From Brumimicrobium oceani (GTDB taxonomy: Bacteria > Bacteroidota > Bacteroidia > Flavobacteriales_D > Crocinitomicaceae), in contig NZ_QFRJ01000009.1 in NCBI RefSeq assembly GCF_003143775.1, forward strand, positions 97,819 through 161,818: a stretch of 64,000 bases of DNA, given 5' to 3'. Under the pieces are notes generated by a model. The model did not search any database and was not told the origin of the DNA. It saw only the letters and a list, made by a program, of their open reading frames with translations. Within the stretch, counting starts at the first letter, position 1; every line of letters starts with the position of its first letter. Below, one piece after another: positions 1 through 8,395 of this stretch. Position numbers and translations under genes: made by a program.

Positions 1-1
1 A

Positions 2-337
2 ACAGATACACAAAACGGCTATTCCCGTGTTAGACATTGTTCGCAAGCCAGAGCAATAGAAAACGAGTGCTATGTAGCCATTGCTGGAAGCGTAGGAAAC
101 TTACCGAATGTACACAACATGGATATTCAATATGCGCAATCCATGGTATTTACACCCTGTGATTTTGCCTTTCCCACGAATGGTGTAAAAGCAGAAGCCA
201 CTCCAAACTCAGAAATGATTTTGATTGCAGATGTTGACTTAGATTTGTTGCGTGAACTAAATGAATTTGGAAGTGTTCGTAATTTGAAAGACCGAAGAAC
301 AGACTTATTTGAGTTAAAAAAGAAAGTAGCTAAATAG
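2..337 (+). CDS. C-terminal part of a carbon-nitrogen hydrolase (nitrilase superfamily), 5' end outside window
   Basis: The reading frame is open from the window edge to a stop at 335-337, so only about 111 C-terminal residues are visible. The stretch RVRHCSQARAIENECYVAIA followed by AGSVGNLPNV matches the region after the catalytic Cys of nitrilase-superfamily amidases, where bystander residues line the active site. The usual C-terminal strand follows (MILIADVDLDLLRELNEFGS) and then a charged tail. In Bacteroidota this domain is often fused behind a GNAT acetyltransferase domain, but that part would lie upstream and cannot be checked. The catalytic Glu-Lys-Cys residues are also outside the window. 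An MscS channel gene follows 22 nt downstream on the same strand. Confidence 0.75.
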   Translation, partial: TDTQNGYSRVRHCSQARAIENECYVAIAGSVGNLPNVHNMDIQYAQSMVFTPCDFAFPTNGVKAEATPNSEMILIADVDLDLLRELNEFGSVRNLKDRRTDLFELKKKVAK

Positions 338-359
338 AATTTTAATAAATAAATAAATC

Positions 360-1454
360 ATGAATGAGTTTTTTGAAGACTACCAGTATGAAATAATTTA
401 CATTATCGTTACAATTATTTCTGTTGTTGCATTGCGATTTCTCACCACTTTTATTCAAAAAAGGGCCTTAAAAAGAAGTGTCGAAAAACTTCATTATCAA
501 AGTGACGGAACCCTAAAAACCGTAAGGCGAATATTAAACACCTTGTGGTTAGTTTTGGGAATCATTGCTATTGCATTGCTCTTTGTTTCTCCTGAAGTCA
601 ACAAAACTTTAATCGACAACTCAAAATTCATAATTTACAGTGCAATTGTAACGATTTCCACCGTTGTTCTTGCTTCCACCACAAACAAATGGTTTAAGTG
701 GAAAGTGAATAAAAAGAACGATGAACATGACGATCCCACAAGTTTAAAGTTTCTTCGATACATTGCTATTGGGGCTATTTATACGACAGGAGTATTGCTG
801 ATTTTATTGGTACTGCCTGGATTTAAAGGAGTAGCACAAACTGTTCTAGGAGGTGCAGGGGTAATCGCCGTAATTGCGGGGATTGCCTCGCAAGAAGCCC
901 TTGGAAACATCGTGAGTGGACTTTTTATCGTTTCTTTTAAACCTTTTAGAATTGGCGACATTATCAAAATAGAAGGTGGAATGGCAGGAACAGTAACTGA
1001 TATTACCTTGCGACATACCGTGATTCAAAATTTCGAAAATCAAATGATTGTTGTACCGAACTCTGTCATTAACAAAGAGAAATTAGTCAATTACAATTCC
1101 GTCGATAAACGTATTTGTGTACGCTTAGAAATTGGAATTTCTTATGAAAGCGATATTGATTTAGCCAGAAAAATAATGAATGAGGAATGTGAAAAGCACC
1201 CGTTGATCATTGAGAAAAGAACCCTAAAAGAGATAAAAGATAATGTTCCAAAAGTGAGGGTTAAAGTGGTTCAACTTGCCGAGTATTCGGTAATTCTAAG
1301 AGCTTATGCCTGGACTGCCAATCCTGATGATGGCTGGGATTTGCGCTATGACTGCTTAGAAAGTATCAAAAAAAGATTCGACAAGGAAGGTATTCAAATT
1401 CCCTTTCCTCAACAATATATTCATTTTAAATCCCCATTAAAAACCGAAGAATGA
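360..1454 (+). CDS. MscS-family mechanosensitive ion channel
   Basis: A 364-residue inner-membrane protein. Hydrophobic segments lie near residues 11-30, 58-78, 90-110 and 134-155. A Gly/Ala-rich pore helix at about 163-192 (GGAGVIAVIAGIASQEALGN) is the hallmark of MscS TM3. The cytoplasmic beta domain follows (FKPFRIGDIIKIEG, then TVTDITLRHTVI and VVPNSVI), then the alpha/beta C-terminal vestibule domain. By family knowledge it opens under membrane tension to release solutes on hypo-osmotic shock. It has more transmembrane segments than E. coli MscS, as in the YbdG/YnaI type. It sits 22 nt after the nitrilase-type gene and overlaps the next gene by four bases (ATGA), so the three are probably co-transcribed. 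Confidence 0.92.
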   Translation: MNEFFEDYQYEIIYIIVTIISVVALRFLTTFIQKRALKRSVEKLHYQSDGTLKTVRRILNTLWLVLGIIAIALLFVSPEVNKTLIDNSKFIIYSAIVTISTVVLASTTNKWFKWKVNKKNDEHDDPTSLKFLRYIAIGAIYTTGVLLILLVLPGFKGVAQTVLGGAGVIAVIAGIASQEALGNIVSGLFIVSFKPFRIGDIIKIEGGMAGTVTDITLRHTVIQNFENQMIVVPNSVINKEKLVNYNSVDKRICVRLEIGISYESDIDLARKIMNEECEKHPLIIEKRTLKEIKDNVPKVRVKVVQLAEYSVILRAYAWTANPDDGWDLRYDCLESIKKRFDKEGIQIPFPQQYIHFKSPLKTEE

Positions 1455-2548
1455 GACTCTTTTACTATTCGATTATAACACTTTTAATTTTCAGCTTTAG
1501 TTCCTGCAAGGTGGGTCGATTTTTTGTGCACAATGTGGCCAACATTACCGATCATAAAATTTTCCCTAACCACCTGATTGAAAATGGAGATTCTGTCTTT
1601 TATTTTACTGAAGGAAGAGAGAAAAAGCCAAAAACCATTGAAGTAAACCAACAAGAAGTGGAATTTGAAGCGTTTTTAAAGGATCAAAAAACAGTATCTT
1701 TTTTAGTAATTAAAAATGATTCATTAATCTATGAACGTTATTTCAAGAACTACGGGGAGGAGGATATTGTTGCTTCATTCTCAATGGCGAAATCTGTAAT
1801 TTCCATTCTAATTGGAATTGCAATAGACGAAGGAAAAATCGTGTCAGTAGATGAACCTGTCACAAATTACATTCCTGAATTAGCGAAAAATGGCTTTGAT
1901 AAAGTAACGATAAAGCACCTGTTACAAATGACTTCTGGATTGGATTATAACGAAGGTTATTTCAATCCCTTTGGAAATGTAGCCTCGTTTTATTACGGAA
2001 CAAAATTACGAAAAGAGACCATTAATTTGAAGTTAAAACAAGAACCTGGAACCAAATTCGAGTACCTGAGTGGAAACACACAAATTTTAGGTTTAATCCT
2101 GGAGCGTGCGCTAAAAGACAAAACTATTTCCAAATACCTAGAGGAAAAGCTCTGGATTCCTTTGGGAATGGAATATGATGCAAGTTGGAGCACAGATAAA
2201 AAGAAAGATGGAATTGAAAAAACCTTTTGTTGCTTAAACGCAAGGGCCAAAGATTTCGCCAAGATTGGGCGTTTGTATCTCAACAAGGGTAACTGGAACG
2301 GTAAACAAATTGTTTCGGAAGAATGGGTGAAAGAATCCACAAAAGTAGATCGCTCAGACGGCAGCGTTCGTTTTTACCAATATCAGTGGTGGCTTCCTTC
2401 AGAAGATGGAGATTTTATGGCCCGAGGAATTTTGGGACAATACATTTATGTGCACCCCGAAAAAAACCTCATCATTGTTAGATTAGGTAAAAATGAAGGC
2501 AAAGTGAGTTGGTTTAGTGTTTTGCCAGTGATAGGGAAAGCTTATTGA
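1451..2548 (+). CDS. Serine hydrolase of the class C beta-lactamase/penicillin-binding family, lipoprotein
   Basis: A 365-residue protein with an N-terminal hydrophobic stretch ending in FSFSSCK, a lipobox with Cys19, so it is probably a periplasm-facing or surface lipoprotein. The catalytic SxxK motif is SMAK at residues 111-114. The second motif, YLS, is at about 205-207 in EYLSGNT. A Gly-containing third motif probably lies near GILGQYIYVHPE close to the C-terminus. Family members include D-aminopeptidases, esterases and EstB-like enzymes. The substrate cannot be told from sequence. The start codon overlaps the MscS stop (ATGA), indicating translational coupling. Palindromic repeats downstream may serve as the end of the transcript. 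Confidence 0.88.
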   Translation: MRLFYYSIITLLIFSFSSCKVGRFFVHNVANITDHKIFPNHLIENGDSVFYFTEGREKKPKTIEVNQQEVEFEAFLKDQKTVSFLVIKNDSLIYERYFKNYGEEDIVASFSMAKSVISILIGIAIDEGKIVSVDEPVTNYIPELAKNGFDKVTIKHLLQMTSGLDYNEGYFNPFGNVASFYYGTKLRKETINLKLKQEPGTKFEYLSGNTQILGLILERALKDKTISKYLEEKLWIPLGMEYDASWSTDKKKDGIEKTFCCLNARAKDFAKIGRLYLNKGNWNGKQIVSEEWVKESTKVDRSDGSVRFYQYQWWLPSEDGDFMARGILGQYIYVHPEKNLIIVRLGKNEGKVSWFSVLPVIGKAY

Positions 2549-2553
2549 GCAAG

Positions 2554-2648
2554 CTGTCACGAGATTAAATCCAGTCACGAGAAAAAATCTCGCGACAGCA
2601 TAAAAAAAATCTCGCGACAGCATGGGGCACTGAGCTTGTCGAATGTGG
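2554..2648. repeat. Short palindromic repeats CACGAGAT/ATCTCG plus an ACTGAGCTTGTCGAA motif
   Basis: This gap between convergent genes holds several copies of CTGTCACGAGA or its complement TCTCGCGACAG (2554-2565, 2574-2596, 2609-2622). The copy at 2574-2596 can fold as GTCACGAGA paired with TCTCGCGAC with one mismatch. A related copy, CACGAGATAAAATCTCG, lies at about 4596-4612. They are followed at 2627-2648 by a motif that recurs in reverse complement at 38.99, 39.30 and 57.5 kb. It could act as a bidirectional terminator for the serine hydrolase and phnA. That role is inference. Confidence 0.6.
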
Positions 2649-2742
2649 CGCTTGTATTTTTTAAATCCAAGGAGTTGACATCGGTCAATGGCTGATTTAA
2701 AAAATATAAGCAACGCCGAGAATGAGATTTATAATCCAAAAA

Positions 2743-3315
2743 TTAGGATTTCTTTACGAATTGGGTGAGTATCACGATCTGCTGACCATCAACTCTTCCT
2801 TCAATGTGATTGGCATTATCGCGATCCAAAGAGATACGTCTAACGGCAGTTCCGCGTTTAGCGATCATGCTTGATCCTTTTACCGGAAGATCTTTGATTA
2901 AAACCACAGAATCTCCTGCTTCAAGCACTACTCCGTTACTGTCTTTGTGAACTATTTTTTCTTCTTCATCGTCCGAAGCTCCTTCTTTCGCCCAGGCTAA
3001 TGTTTCGTCTTCGAGGTACATCATATCAATTAAATCTGCGGGCCAACCTTCTGCACGCAATTGATTTAGCATTCTCCAAGCTACAACTTTTACGGCTTCA
3101 ACTTCACTCCACATGCTATCGTTCAAACATCTCCAGTGATTCGGCTTAACTTTCTCAGGGTCGTTGAGTTGAGTATTGCAAGTTGCACAAACTAAAATAG
3201 AATTTTCTTCGCTTTCTGTGTCGCGTGGTGGAACAGTATAAACCGTTAAATCGTTTTTCGAAGCACACAATTCACATTGATTGTTACTTCTTTCTTGAAG
3301 TTTTTCTTGAATCAT
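2743..3315 (-). CDS. PhnA/YjdM domain protein
   Basis: A 190-residue protein. The N-terminal zinc ribbon has Cys14/Cys17 (CELC) and Cys43/Cys46 (CATC). The middle carries a Trp-rich helical stretch (WSEVEAVKVVAWRMLNQLRA), and residues about 120-190 form the PhnA domain (GDSVVLIKDLPVKGSS through RVDGQQIVILTQFVKKS). Despite its name, PhnA/YjdM has no established role in phosphonate use. Its function is unknown and the zinc ribbon suggests a binding or stress-related role. It stands alone on the minus strand with no clear operon partner. The start ATG at 3313-3315 fits the family N-terminus (IQEKLQERSNNQCELC). Confidence 0.88.
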   Translation of the reverse strand: MIQEKLQERSNNQCELCASKNDLTVYTVPPRDTESEENSILVCATCNTQLNDPEKVKPNHWRCLNDSMWSEVEAVKVVAWRMLNQLRAEGWPADLIDMMYLEDETLAWAKEGASDDEEEKIVHKDSNGVVLEAGDSVVLIKDLPVKGSSMIAKRGTAVRRISLDRDNANHIEGRVDGQQIVILTQFVKKS

Positions 3316-3441
3316 TTTATTGGTATTTTAAAAATGCAAAGTTAGTTTAATATTGGGAAGATTAACCGCAAAGATGCAGGAGGTTTGCGCAATGGTCGCA
3401 GAGAGAGAAAAAGGAGTGAAAAGAAATGAATAATGCTTAAC

Positions 3442-3589
3442 GGGAACGTTACCAGCTATTTAATATACTACAATAAAAAGTACTCTCTTTAACCAGGCCA
3501 GATCCTTCCAGAGTTAAAAATTAAGATTTTCAACCCTGGTCAGGATGACAGTTGTAGGCGCTGGGAAGCAAGTGAGAGGGGAAAGGCAT
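3442..3589. repeat. Dispersed 148-bp palindromic repeat, copy A
   Basis: A 148-bp unit beginning GGGAACGTTACC and ending GGGGAAAGGCAT. It is near identical in length and sequence to 61096-61243, and its first half is shared with 58000-58079. Inside it, CCAGAGTT and CAACCCTGG form a hairpin around a TTAAG centre. It ends with the AGGATGACAGTTGTAGGCGC stretch shared among copies. No ORF is present. It resembles a REP/MITE-type non-autonomous intergenic repeat. Confidence 0.75.
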
Positions 3590-3597
3590 TAAATGAA

Positions 3598-3981
3598 TTA
3601 TTTTTTTCTCAATAAAGAAATCGCCCATACTGGTAAAAAACACAAAGCTGCAGTTGTTCCTAAAGCTCCTCCAAATCCATCGAAAAATGGAGAAGTGAAC
3701 AAATAAATAAATGTAAAGAGTAAGCCAGCAATACCAATTAAAAAATAGGATGAAAGCACTTTATTGGAAGCCATTCCTATGAATGCTGCACCGTAAAATA
3801 TAACTGGTGATTCTGTGAAAAAAAGAGCAGGCAGATAAGTTTCGAAAGGTAAAATTATGAGTGCGAAAATCAAAGAAGGCAAGGCTGAACCCACAACAAT
3901 TCCCATTTTGAAGTTGTTATTCAAGACGAAAGCTACAAGTGCTGCAAGCGCTCCAACAAGGTATAATGATAATACGATCAT
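3598..3981 (-). CDS. Small integral membrane protein, paralogue of the upstream gene
   Basis: A 127-residue very hydrophobic protein with about four transmembrane segments (near residues 1-20, 28-48, 58-78 and 82-120). I do not recognise a named family. It is clearly related to the gene just upstream on the same strand. Both carry an FxLNN or FYLNN motif, then a GMAS motif (FYGAAFIGMAS here, YCGTFVGMAS there), then a Gly-rich GFGGALGT or GYGGKLGS motif before the last helix. Its ATG overlaps the stop of the upstream gene by four bases, so the two are translationally coupled. A two-subunit membrane complex or transporter is plausible but unproven. Confidence 0.75.
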   Translation of the reverse strand: MIVLSLYLVGALAALVAFVLNNNFKMGIVVGSALPSLIFALIILPFETYLPALFFTESPVIFYGAAFIGMASNKVLSSYFLIGIAGLLFTFIYLFTSPFFDGFGGALGTTAALCFLPVWAISLLRKK

Positions 3982-4523
3982 CTTAACATAAATAATAAAA
4001 CAGTGGCTAAAACACCGGAAAAGGCAACAGAACCTAGCTTTCCTCCGTACCCAATTAGCAGACCTCTTGTGTAAATGTAGAAAACTCCTGAAATTGCACT
4101 AGCGATAAAAATATAATAGATTTCATCGAAAAGAGATGTGCTGGCCATTCCCACAAAAGTTCCACAATACATAGCTATTGCAACAGATTTCAACTGTTCG
4201 GAAGAAGGTTTAATATAACGCAATAATCCACCCACAAGTCCTACAGCTGCAGAGGCGATAACTGCTCCCCATCCCAAATAATTATTCAGATAGAAAGTCA
4301 GCAAGCTCCCAATAACTAAAGTAAGAAACTCTAATAAATTTCCTTGTGCATTGAATTTTTCTCGAAAAAGTTTTGTGTAGCTAAACAGCAATAGCCCCAA
4401 TATGATTAGAAATAAAACTACAGAAAAATTAAAATGAGTAGTATCTATGACACATTTCAATAGGAAGAAAACATGCAAAAAAAGAAATAATGCATAGCCA
4501 ATGATGGAAGAATTTTTTCGCAT
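3978..4523 (-). CDS. Integral membrane protein, first member of a coupled paralogous pair
   Basis: A 181-residue protein with about six hydrophobic segments. The C-terminal ~115 residues align by eye with the whole of the downstream protein (LTFYLNN, YCGTFVGMAS and GYGGKLGS against VAFVLNN, FYGAAFIGMAS and GFGGALGT). The N-terminal 60 residues add two more membrane segments. No family is recognised. A very good Bacteroidota promoter lies at 4531-4560, placing the predicted transcript start only a few bases before the ATG, so the messenger may be leaderless or nearly so. Expression of the downstream paralogue appears to depend on this promoter. Confidence 0.75.
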   Translation of the reverse strand: MRKNSSIIGYALFLFLHVFFLLKCVIDTTHFNFSVVLFLIILGLLLFSYTKLFREKFNAQGNLLEFLTLVIGSLLTFYLNNYLGWGAVIASAAVGLVGGLLRYIKPSSEQLKSVAIAMYCGTFVGMASTSLFDEIYYIFIASAISGVFYIYTRGLLIGYGGKLGSVAFSGVLATVLLFMLR

Positions 4524-4530
4524 AGGTGGG

Positions 4531-4560
4531 CAAAGATAGTTGGATTTTTAAAATACAAAA
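4531..4560 (-). promoter_or_regulatory. Bacteroidota-type promoter for the membrane-protein pair
   Basis: Read on the minus strand, TTTTG (4560-4556), a 17-nt spacer, then TATCTTTG (4538-4531). This matches the TTTG/TAnnTTTG consensus of the major Bacteroidota sigma factor with near-ideal spacing. The start codon is at 4523, only 8 nt past the -7 box. Confidence 0.75.
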
Positions 4561-4586
4561 GCTACCACACAAAATTGCGTGGTAGC
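4561..4586. promoter_or_regulatory. 26-bp near-perfect palindrome abutting the -33 element
   Basis: GCTACCAC and GTGGTAGC flank a CAA/TTG centre with one mismatch. The palindrome directly touches the TTTTG of the promoter. On the minus strand it is followed by TTTTGT, so it may be a terminator for upstream transcription, or an operator for the membrane-protein pair. Confidence 0.45.
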
Positions 4587-4595
4587 AACTGCCAC

Positions 4596-4993
4596 CACGA
4601 GATAAAATCTCGGAATAACAGTTTAGAAAAAGGATTAGAATCAAAAAAGTGGGATAATAAATAACAATTGAAAATGGTACTCTCTTTAATTTGACAAGGT
4701 CCTTCCATCGTTGAAAATCATAATTTTCAAGGATGATCAGGATGACAGTTGTGGAAATTAGAGGGCAAACGAGGGAGAAAAACAAAAGCACTCTGACGCT
4801 TTTGTTTTTTTCCCTCGTTTGAAATATGCCCGAACCCAATGCCATCCTGAAGAAAATTTCTTTTTCAATTTGTTGAAATAGAAATTTACGAAGGATCTTG
4901 TCAGCTCATCGCTTAATCTCAGCTACCAAAAGATTTTACCTCGAGATCTGATTTATACACCGCATATTACCCAATTAGCAAATGTTTAAAACT
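4596..4993. repeat. Intergenic stretch with repeat-family fragments, no gene
   Basis: This stretch holds a CACGAGAT palindrome (about 4596-4612), a diverged copy of the 148-bp repeat (4677-4772, sharing GTACTCTCTTTAA and AGGATGACAGTTGT) and a fragment of the other half of the family (4853-4920, sharing TTGAAATAGAAATTT and GAAGGATCTTGTCAG). Reading frames through it have no recognisable protein similarity and cross the palindromes, so I see no gene. Confidence 0.6.
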
Positions 4994-5049
4994 AAAAAAA
5001 GCTACCCTTTCCACAAATTTATAAAGATGTGGAAGCAAGTAGCTTTTTT
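4994..5049 (-). terminator. Rho-independent terminator of the DPP III-like gene
   Basis: A long stem built from AAAAAAGCTAC...TTCCACA and TGTGGAA...GTAGCTTTTTT. It lies 24 nt past the stop codon of the minus-strand peptidase gene and ends in an A/T tract in both directions. Confidence 0.8.
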
Positions 5050-5072
5050 AATTGGCATTCTCTTATATCCTT

Positions 5073-7127
5073 CTACTTCAAGAAGCTATACTCTTTAGCG
5101 TATTCCAACATTTGCTCTTTAAAACTAGAAACATAGTTGATTTTAATATCGGTAATATTTCCATCTTCATCCATTTCTGGAACCAAAACAGGATTTACAA
5201 ACCCGCTATATGGGGGAATGTTCATTGGTTTAACACGTTCTAAGACCTCGGCATGAATTTCTTGATTTATATTTACAGCATAAGTTTCAATCAAGTTTTT
5301 ACCTGCTTCGAAATCACCTTCAGATTTTATGCGCTGAATTTCTCTCAACAATTCCCCAAACAAAGCTTGTAGTGCCTTGTAATCACGAATCTTGAAATAG
5401 GTTTTCCCGTCTTCTTGAATCTTCTCAATTACATTGTTTTCCTTGCCTTTCTCATAAACCCAGGAAGCTACCAACTGACGATTTCTCATGTGAGATTGCT
5501 CGATGTTTTTACCCAATTCAACACGTTGTAATTGCGTCATCAAACCGTTTCTTAAATAAGCGTCATATTCCGCTTTTCCGACCTCTAAAGATTCCACTAA
5601 ACCATATTCAATTAATTTCTCATCCATTAAGAAATAAAGAGAAACTAAATCAGCACGCGCTTCTTCCAATGCACTTGCATAATTTTTTAGGGTTTCCTTT
5701 GGTGTTCCAACTCCAGGATTCAATTGACCACTCGCATGTCCAACGACCTCGTGAAGGGAAGTGTGCAATCGAGATGCTTTTGCACCATACTTTTTAGCAC
5801 GCTCTAGTTCTTCATCATCATAAGTAAACTCTTTAAGCATAGAACCTCCAGCAGCATTTTCGTAGGCTTCAACAATATTTCCTAAACTTACCGACTTCGA
5901 ACCGTGTTCTGCACGAATCCAATCTGCATTTGGCAAATTTACTCCAATTGGCGTAGAAGGAGAAGCGTCTCCAGCCTCACCTATAACATTCACCACTTTG
6001 TAAGTTACCCCTTTAACATTTGCTTTTTTATGTTCGTCCATGATTGAAGAATTGTCCTCAAACCATTGTACATTTTCTTCCAAAACCTTCATTTGTTCTG
6101 AAGCTTCGAAGTCTTTCATTTGAACAATTGTTTCGTAAGTTGCTCTGTATCCTTTGGCATCACCATAAACTTCGATAAATCCATTGATGTAGTCAATGTC
6201 TCCATCAGTCGCTTCTACCCATGCAATGCTGTAGGCATCCCAATCTTTTAAATCACCAGTTTCATAATATTTCACCAATAATTTAAGCGCATCGCGTTGA
6301 GCGTCATTCTCAGCTACTTCCGCTGCCTTCTCTAACCAGTAAGCTACCTTCTCAAGCGCTGGGCCGTACATTCCTCCAATTTTCCAAGTCACTTCCTCTA
6401 ATTCCCCATTGTCGTTTAAAATCATTTTTGAATTTAAACCGTAAGAAATTGGAGTTTTATCATTTGGATCTTTGATTTTAGCATAATACTCATCTACCAT
6501 TTTTTCGGTAACCCCTTCACCATAAAAGTTGTTGGCGCTTCCTTTGATAATTCCCTTTGAAGCATCCAAGTTTACTCCTTTTGCATCCACATTTGGATCA
6601 AAAATAGCTTCTAAGGCTTCATCGCTAAGTTTAGTATCTGTTTCAGCCAATAGAGTATTGAAATATTCTTTATCAAATTCAGGTTGAAATTTATCTTTTG
6701 AATAATGGTGGTGAATTCCATTAGCAAACCAAACTTGTTTCGTGTATTGCAAAAACTTGTTCCAATTTTCACTTTCTTCTCCTTCATGATTCGCAACAAT
6801 ATGATCTAGCGCTTTACGAATTTCAAGATTGTGTTTGTAATTTTGGTCGTAAATAATATCTCGCCCGCTTAAACCTGCTTGCGTGAGATAATAAGCCAAT
6901 TTCTTTTGGTCAAGCGTAAGCTTATCAAAACCGTTAATTTTATAACGAAGTACACGAATATCCGCAAAGCGATCTGCTTCCCATTCAAAAGCTTCGTTAT
7001 CTTGTTTTTCGGTTTGCTCAACAGGCTCCTTTTCTGTTTTTGTCTGACTTTCGTTTTGACCACATGAAAATAAAACTCCTGCAGCAATTGCTCCCACTAC
7101 TAAACGGGAATTAATAGTTTTTTTCAT
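5073..7127 (-). CDS. Dipeptidyl-peptidase III-like M49 metallopeptidase, lipoprotein
   Basis: A 684-residue protein of usual DPP III length. The M49 zinc motif HEVVGH is at residues 459-464 (family HELLGH), and the second motif EEARAD at 488-493 supplies the Glu ligand. The N-terminus has a lipobox (AGVLFSCGQ, Cys22), so it should act in the periplasm or at the surface, removing dipeptides from oligopeptide N-termini. Bacteroidota homologues are sometimes misnamed dihydrofolate reductase in databases. The motifs here clearly point to M49. It is transcribed alone, with a strong terminator at 4994-5049. No clear -7 box was seen upstream. Confidence 0.92.
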   Translation of the reverse strand: MKKTINSRLVVGAIAAGVLFSCGQNESQTKTEKEPVEQTEKQDNEAFEWEADRFADIRVLRYKINGFDKLTLDQKKLAYYLTQAGLSGRDIIYDQNYKHNLEIRKALDHIVANHEGEESENWNKFLQYTKQVWFANGIHHHYSKDKFQPEFDKEYFNTLLAETDTKLSDEALEAIFDPNVDAKGVNLDASKGIIKGSANNFYGEGVTEKMVDEYYAKIKDPNDKTPISYGLNSKMILNDNGELEEVTWKIGGMYGPALEKVAYWLEKAAEVAENDAQRDALKLLVKYYETGDLKDWDAYSIAWVEATDGDIDYINGFIEVYGDAKGYRATYETIVQMKDFEASEQMKVLEENVQWFEDNSSIMDEHKKANVKGVTYKVVNVIGEAGDASPSTPIGVNLPNADWIRAEHGSKSVSLGNIVEAYENAAGGSMLKEFTYDDEELERAKKYGAKASRLHTSLHEVVGHASGQLNPGVGTPKETLKNYASALEEARADLVSLYFLMDEKLIEYGLVESLEVGKAEYDAYLRNGLMTQLQRVELGKNIEQSHMRNRQLVASWVYEKGKENNVIEKIQEDGKTYFKIRDYKALQALFGELLREIQRIKSEGDFEAGKNLIETYAVNINQEIHAEVLERVKPMNIPPYSGFVNPVLVPEMDEDGNITDIKINYVSSFKEQMLEYAKEYSFLK

Positions 7128-7491
7128 TCTCTCTTTTTTTTGAAAACCTAAATTAAGAATAATATCCTAATAGATAGGATTTACTGAAGGAGAATAAAAT
7201 AGACAGAGAGGGAGAGGGAATAGGTAAGAGAAGAATTACGCAAAGCGCTGCACTGAGCCTGCCGAATGTGGTTCGCAAAGGGGCAAAGATTCGCAGAGAA
7301 AAAAAGAGAAGGAAAATGAGGATTGATTACTTTTCATACGAGTACTTCTACTTTAACGATAACAAAAAGTATTCTGATCAAGCTTTAATGGAATGAGAAA
7401 CTGAATCCTTTAACGAAATCGCCATTCGAAATCGCCTCAACCTGTGCCAATTTTTATCGGTAAACTCTCTACTCTCCCGCAACACTTTAAA
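7128..7491. other. Intergenic, no gene; decayed repeat tract
   Basis: This 364-nt stretch contains a purine-rich segment and then a tract with ACGCAAAG, GCACTGAGCCTGCCGAATGTGG, TTCGCAAAGGGGCAAAGATT and CGCAGAGAA. It is a degenerate mix of two motif families also seen at 2.6, 3.4, 26.0 and 29 kb. No credible ORF is present. Confidence 0.6.
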
Positions 7492-8370
7492 TCATTTCTG
7501 ATTTATTTCCATTGCTTTTAAAGTATTCATCATCAAAGAAACAATCGTCATTGGACCTACTCCACCCGGAACTGGCGTAATGAAAGAAGCTTTTTCAGAA
7601 ACACTTTCGAAGTCTACATCACCCACAATTCTGTAACCGCTTTTCTTTGAAGCATCTTCAAGGCGTGTAATTCCAACATCCATCACCACAACACCTTCTT
7701 TTACCATATCTGCGGTAAGGAAATTTGGTTTTCCAATTGCTGAAATAATGATATCTGCTTGCAACAACAATTCTTTCAAGTTTTTAGTGCGCGAATGCGT
7801 TAGAGTAACTGTTGAATTTCCAGGATAAGCACTTCTTCCCATCAAAATACTCATAGGAGAACCTACGATATGCGAACGACCAATCACCACACAGTGTTTT
7901 CCACAAGTTTCAACATCGTACCTTTTGAAAAGCTCTAACATTCCCGCCGGAGTTGCAGGTAAGAATCCAGGCAAATTCAAAACCATATTTCCTAAGTTCG
8001 TTGGGTGAAAACCATCTACGTCCTTTTTAGGGTCTATTGCTAAAGTAATTTTCTTTTCGTCGATGTGTTTTGGAAGTGGCAATTGAACAATAAACCCGTC
8101 AATCTCATCATCGTTATTGAGTTCGTGAACCTTTGCCAACAATTCGTCTTCAGTAATGGTATCTTCGAGATGAAACAGTGAACTTTCGAAACCAATTTCT
8201 TTACAAGCCCTAACTTTCGCACCAACATAAGTGAGTGAACCACCATCATTACCAACTAAAACTGCTGCTAAATGTGGAATCTTCTGACCTTTTGCTTTTC
8301 TTGCTTCAACTGCTTCTGCTAATTCCTGACGAATTGCTTTTGAAGTCTCTTTACCATCTAAAATCTGCAT
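7492..8370 (-). CDS. folD: Bifunctional methylenetetrahydrofolate dehydrogenase/methenyltetrahydrofolate cyclohydrolase
   Basis: A 292-residue cytosolic enzyme of one-carbon metabolism. It oxidises 5,10-methylene-THF with NADP and hydrolyses the product to 10-formyl-THF. Recognisable features are the catalytic-Lys region ([17 protein letters not shown]), the [11 protein letters not shown] motif, the [11 protein letters not shown] motif, the Rossmann GRSHIVGSP segment and the C-terminal [11 protein letters not shown] signature. I chose the ATG at 8370 over in-frame starts up to 8409. A -7 box TATCTTTG lies at 8395-8388, so the longer form would begin upstream of the transcript start, and [10 protein letters not shown] matches the family N-terminus. 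Confidence 0.96.
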   Translation of the reverse strand: MQILDGKETSKAIRQELAEAVEARKAKGQKIPHLAAVLVGNDGGSLTYVGAKVRACKEIGFESSLFHLEDTITEDELLAKVHELNNDDEIDGFIVQLPLPKHIDEKKITLAIDPKKDVDGFHPTNLGNMVLNLPGFLPATPAGMLELFKRYDVETCGKHCVVIGRSHIVGSPMSILMGRSAYPGNSTVTLTHSRTKNLKELLLQADIIISAIGKPNFLTADMVKEGVVVMDVGITRLEDASKKSGYRIVGDVDFESVSEKASFITPVPGGVGPMTIVSLMMNTLKAMEINQK

Positions 8371-8387
8371 GACGAATAAGTTTTTGC

Positions 8388-8395
8388 AAAGATAG
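8388..8395 (-). promoter_or_regulatory. -7 promoter box before folD
   Basis: Read on the minus strand, TATCTTTG matches TAnnTTTG, 17 nt before the chosen ATG. No convincing -33 TTG at standard spacing was found, so the promoter call rests on the -7 box alone. Confidence 0.5.

Noticed and set aside
4429..4845. Minus-strand 138-codon frame across the promoter and repeats
   Set aside because: It crosses two palindromes and the promoter, overlaps the start of the membrane-protein gene and has no family likeness.
5073..7127. Database-style name dihydrofolate reductase for the M49 protein
   Set aside because: HEVVGH and EEARAD and length fit dipeptidyl-peptidase III; no DHFR fold is seen.
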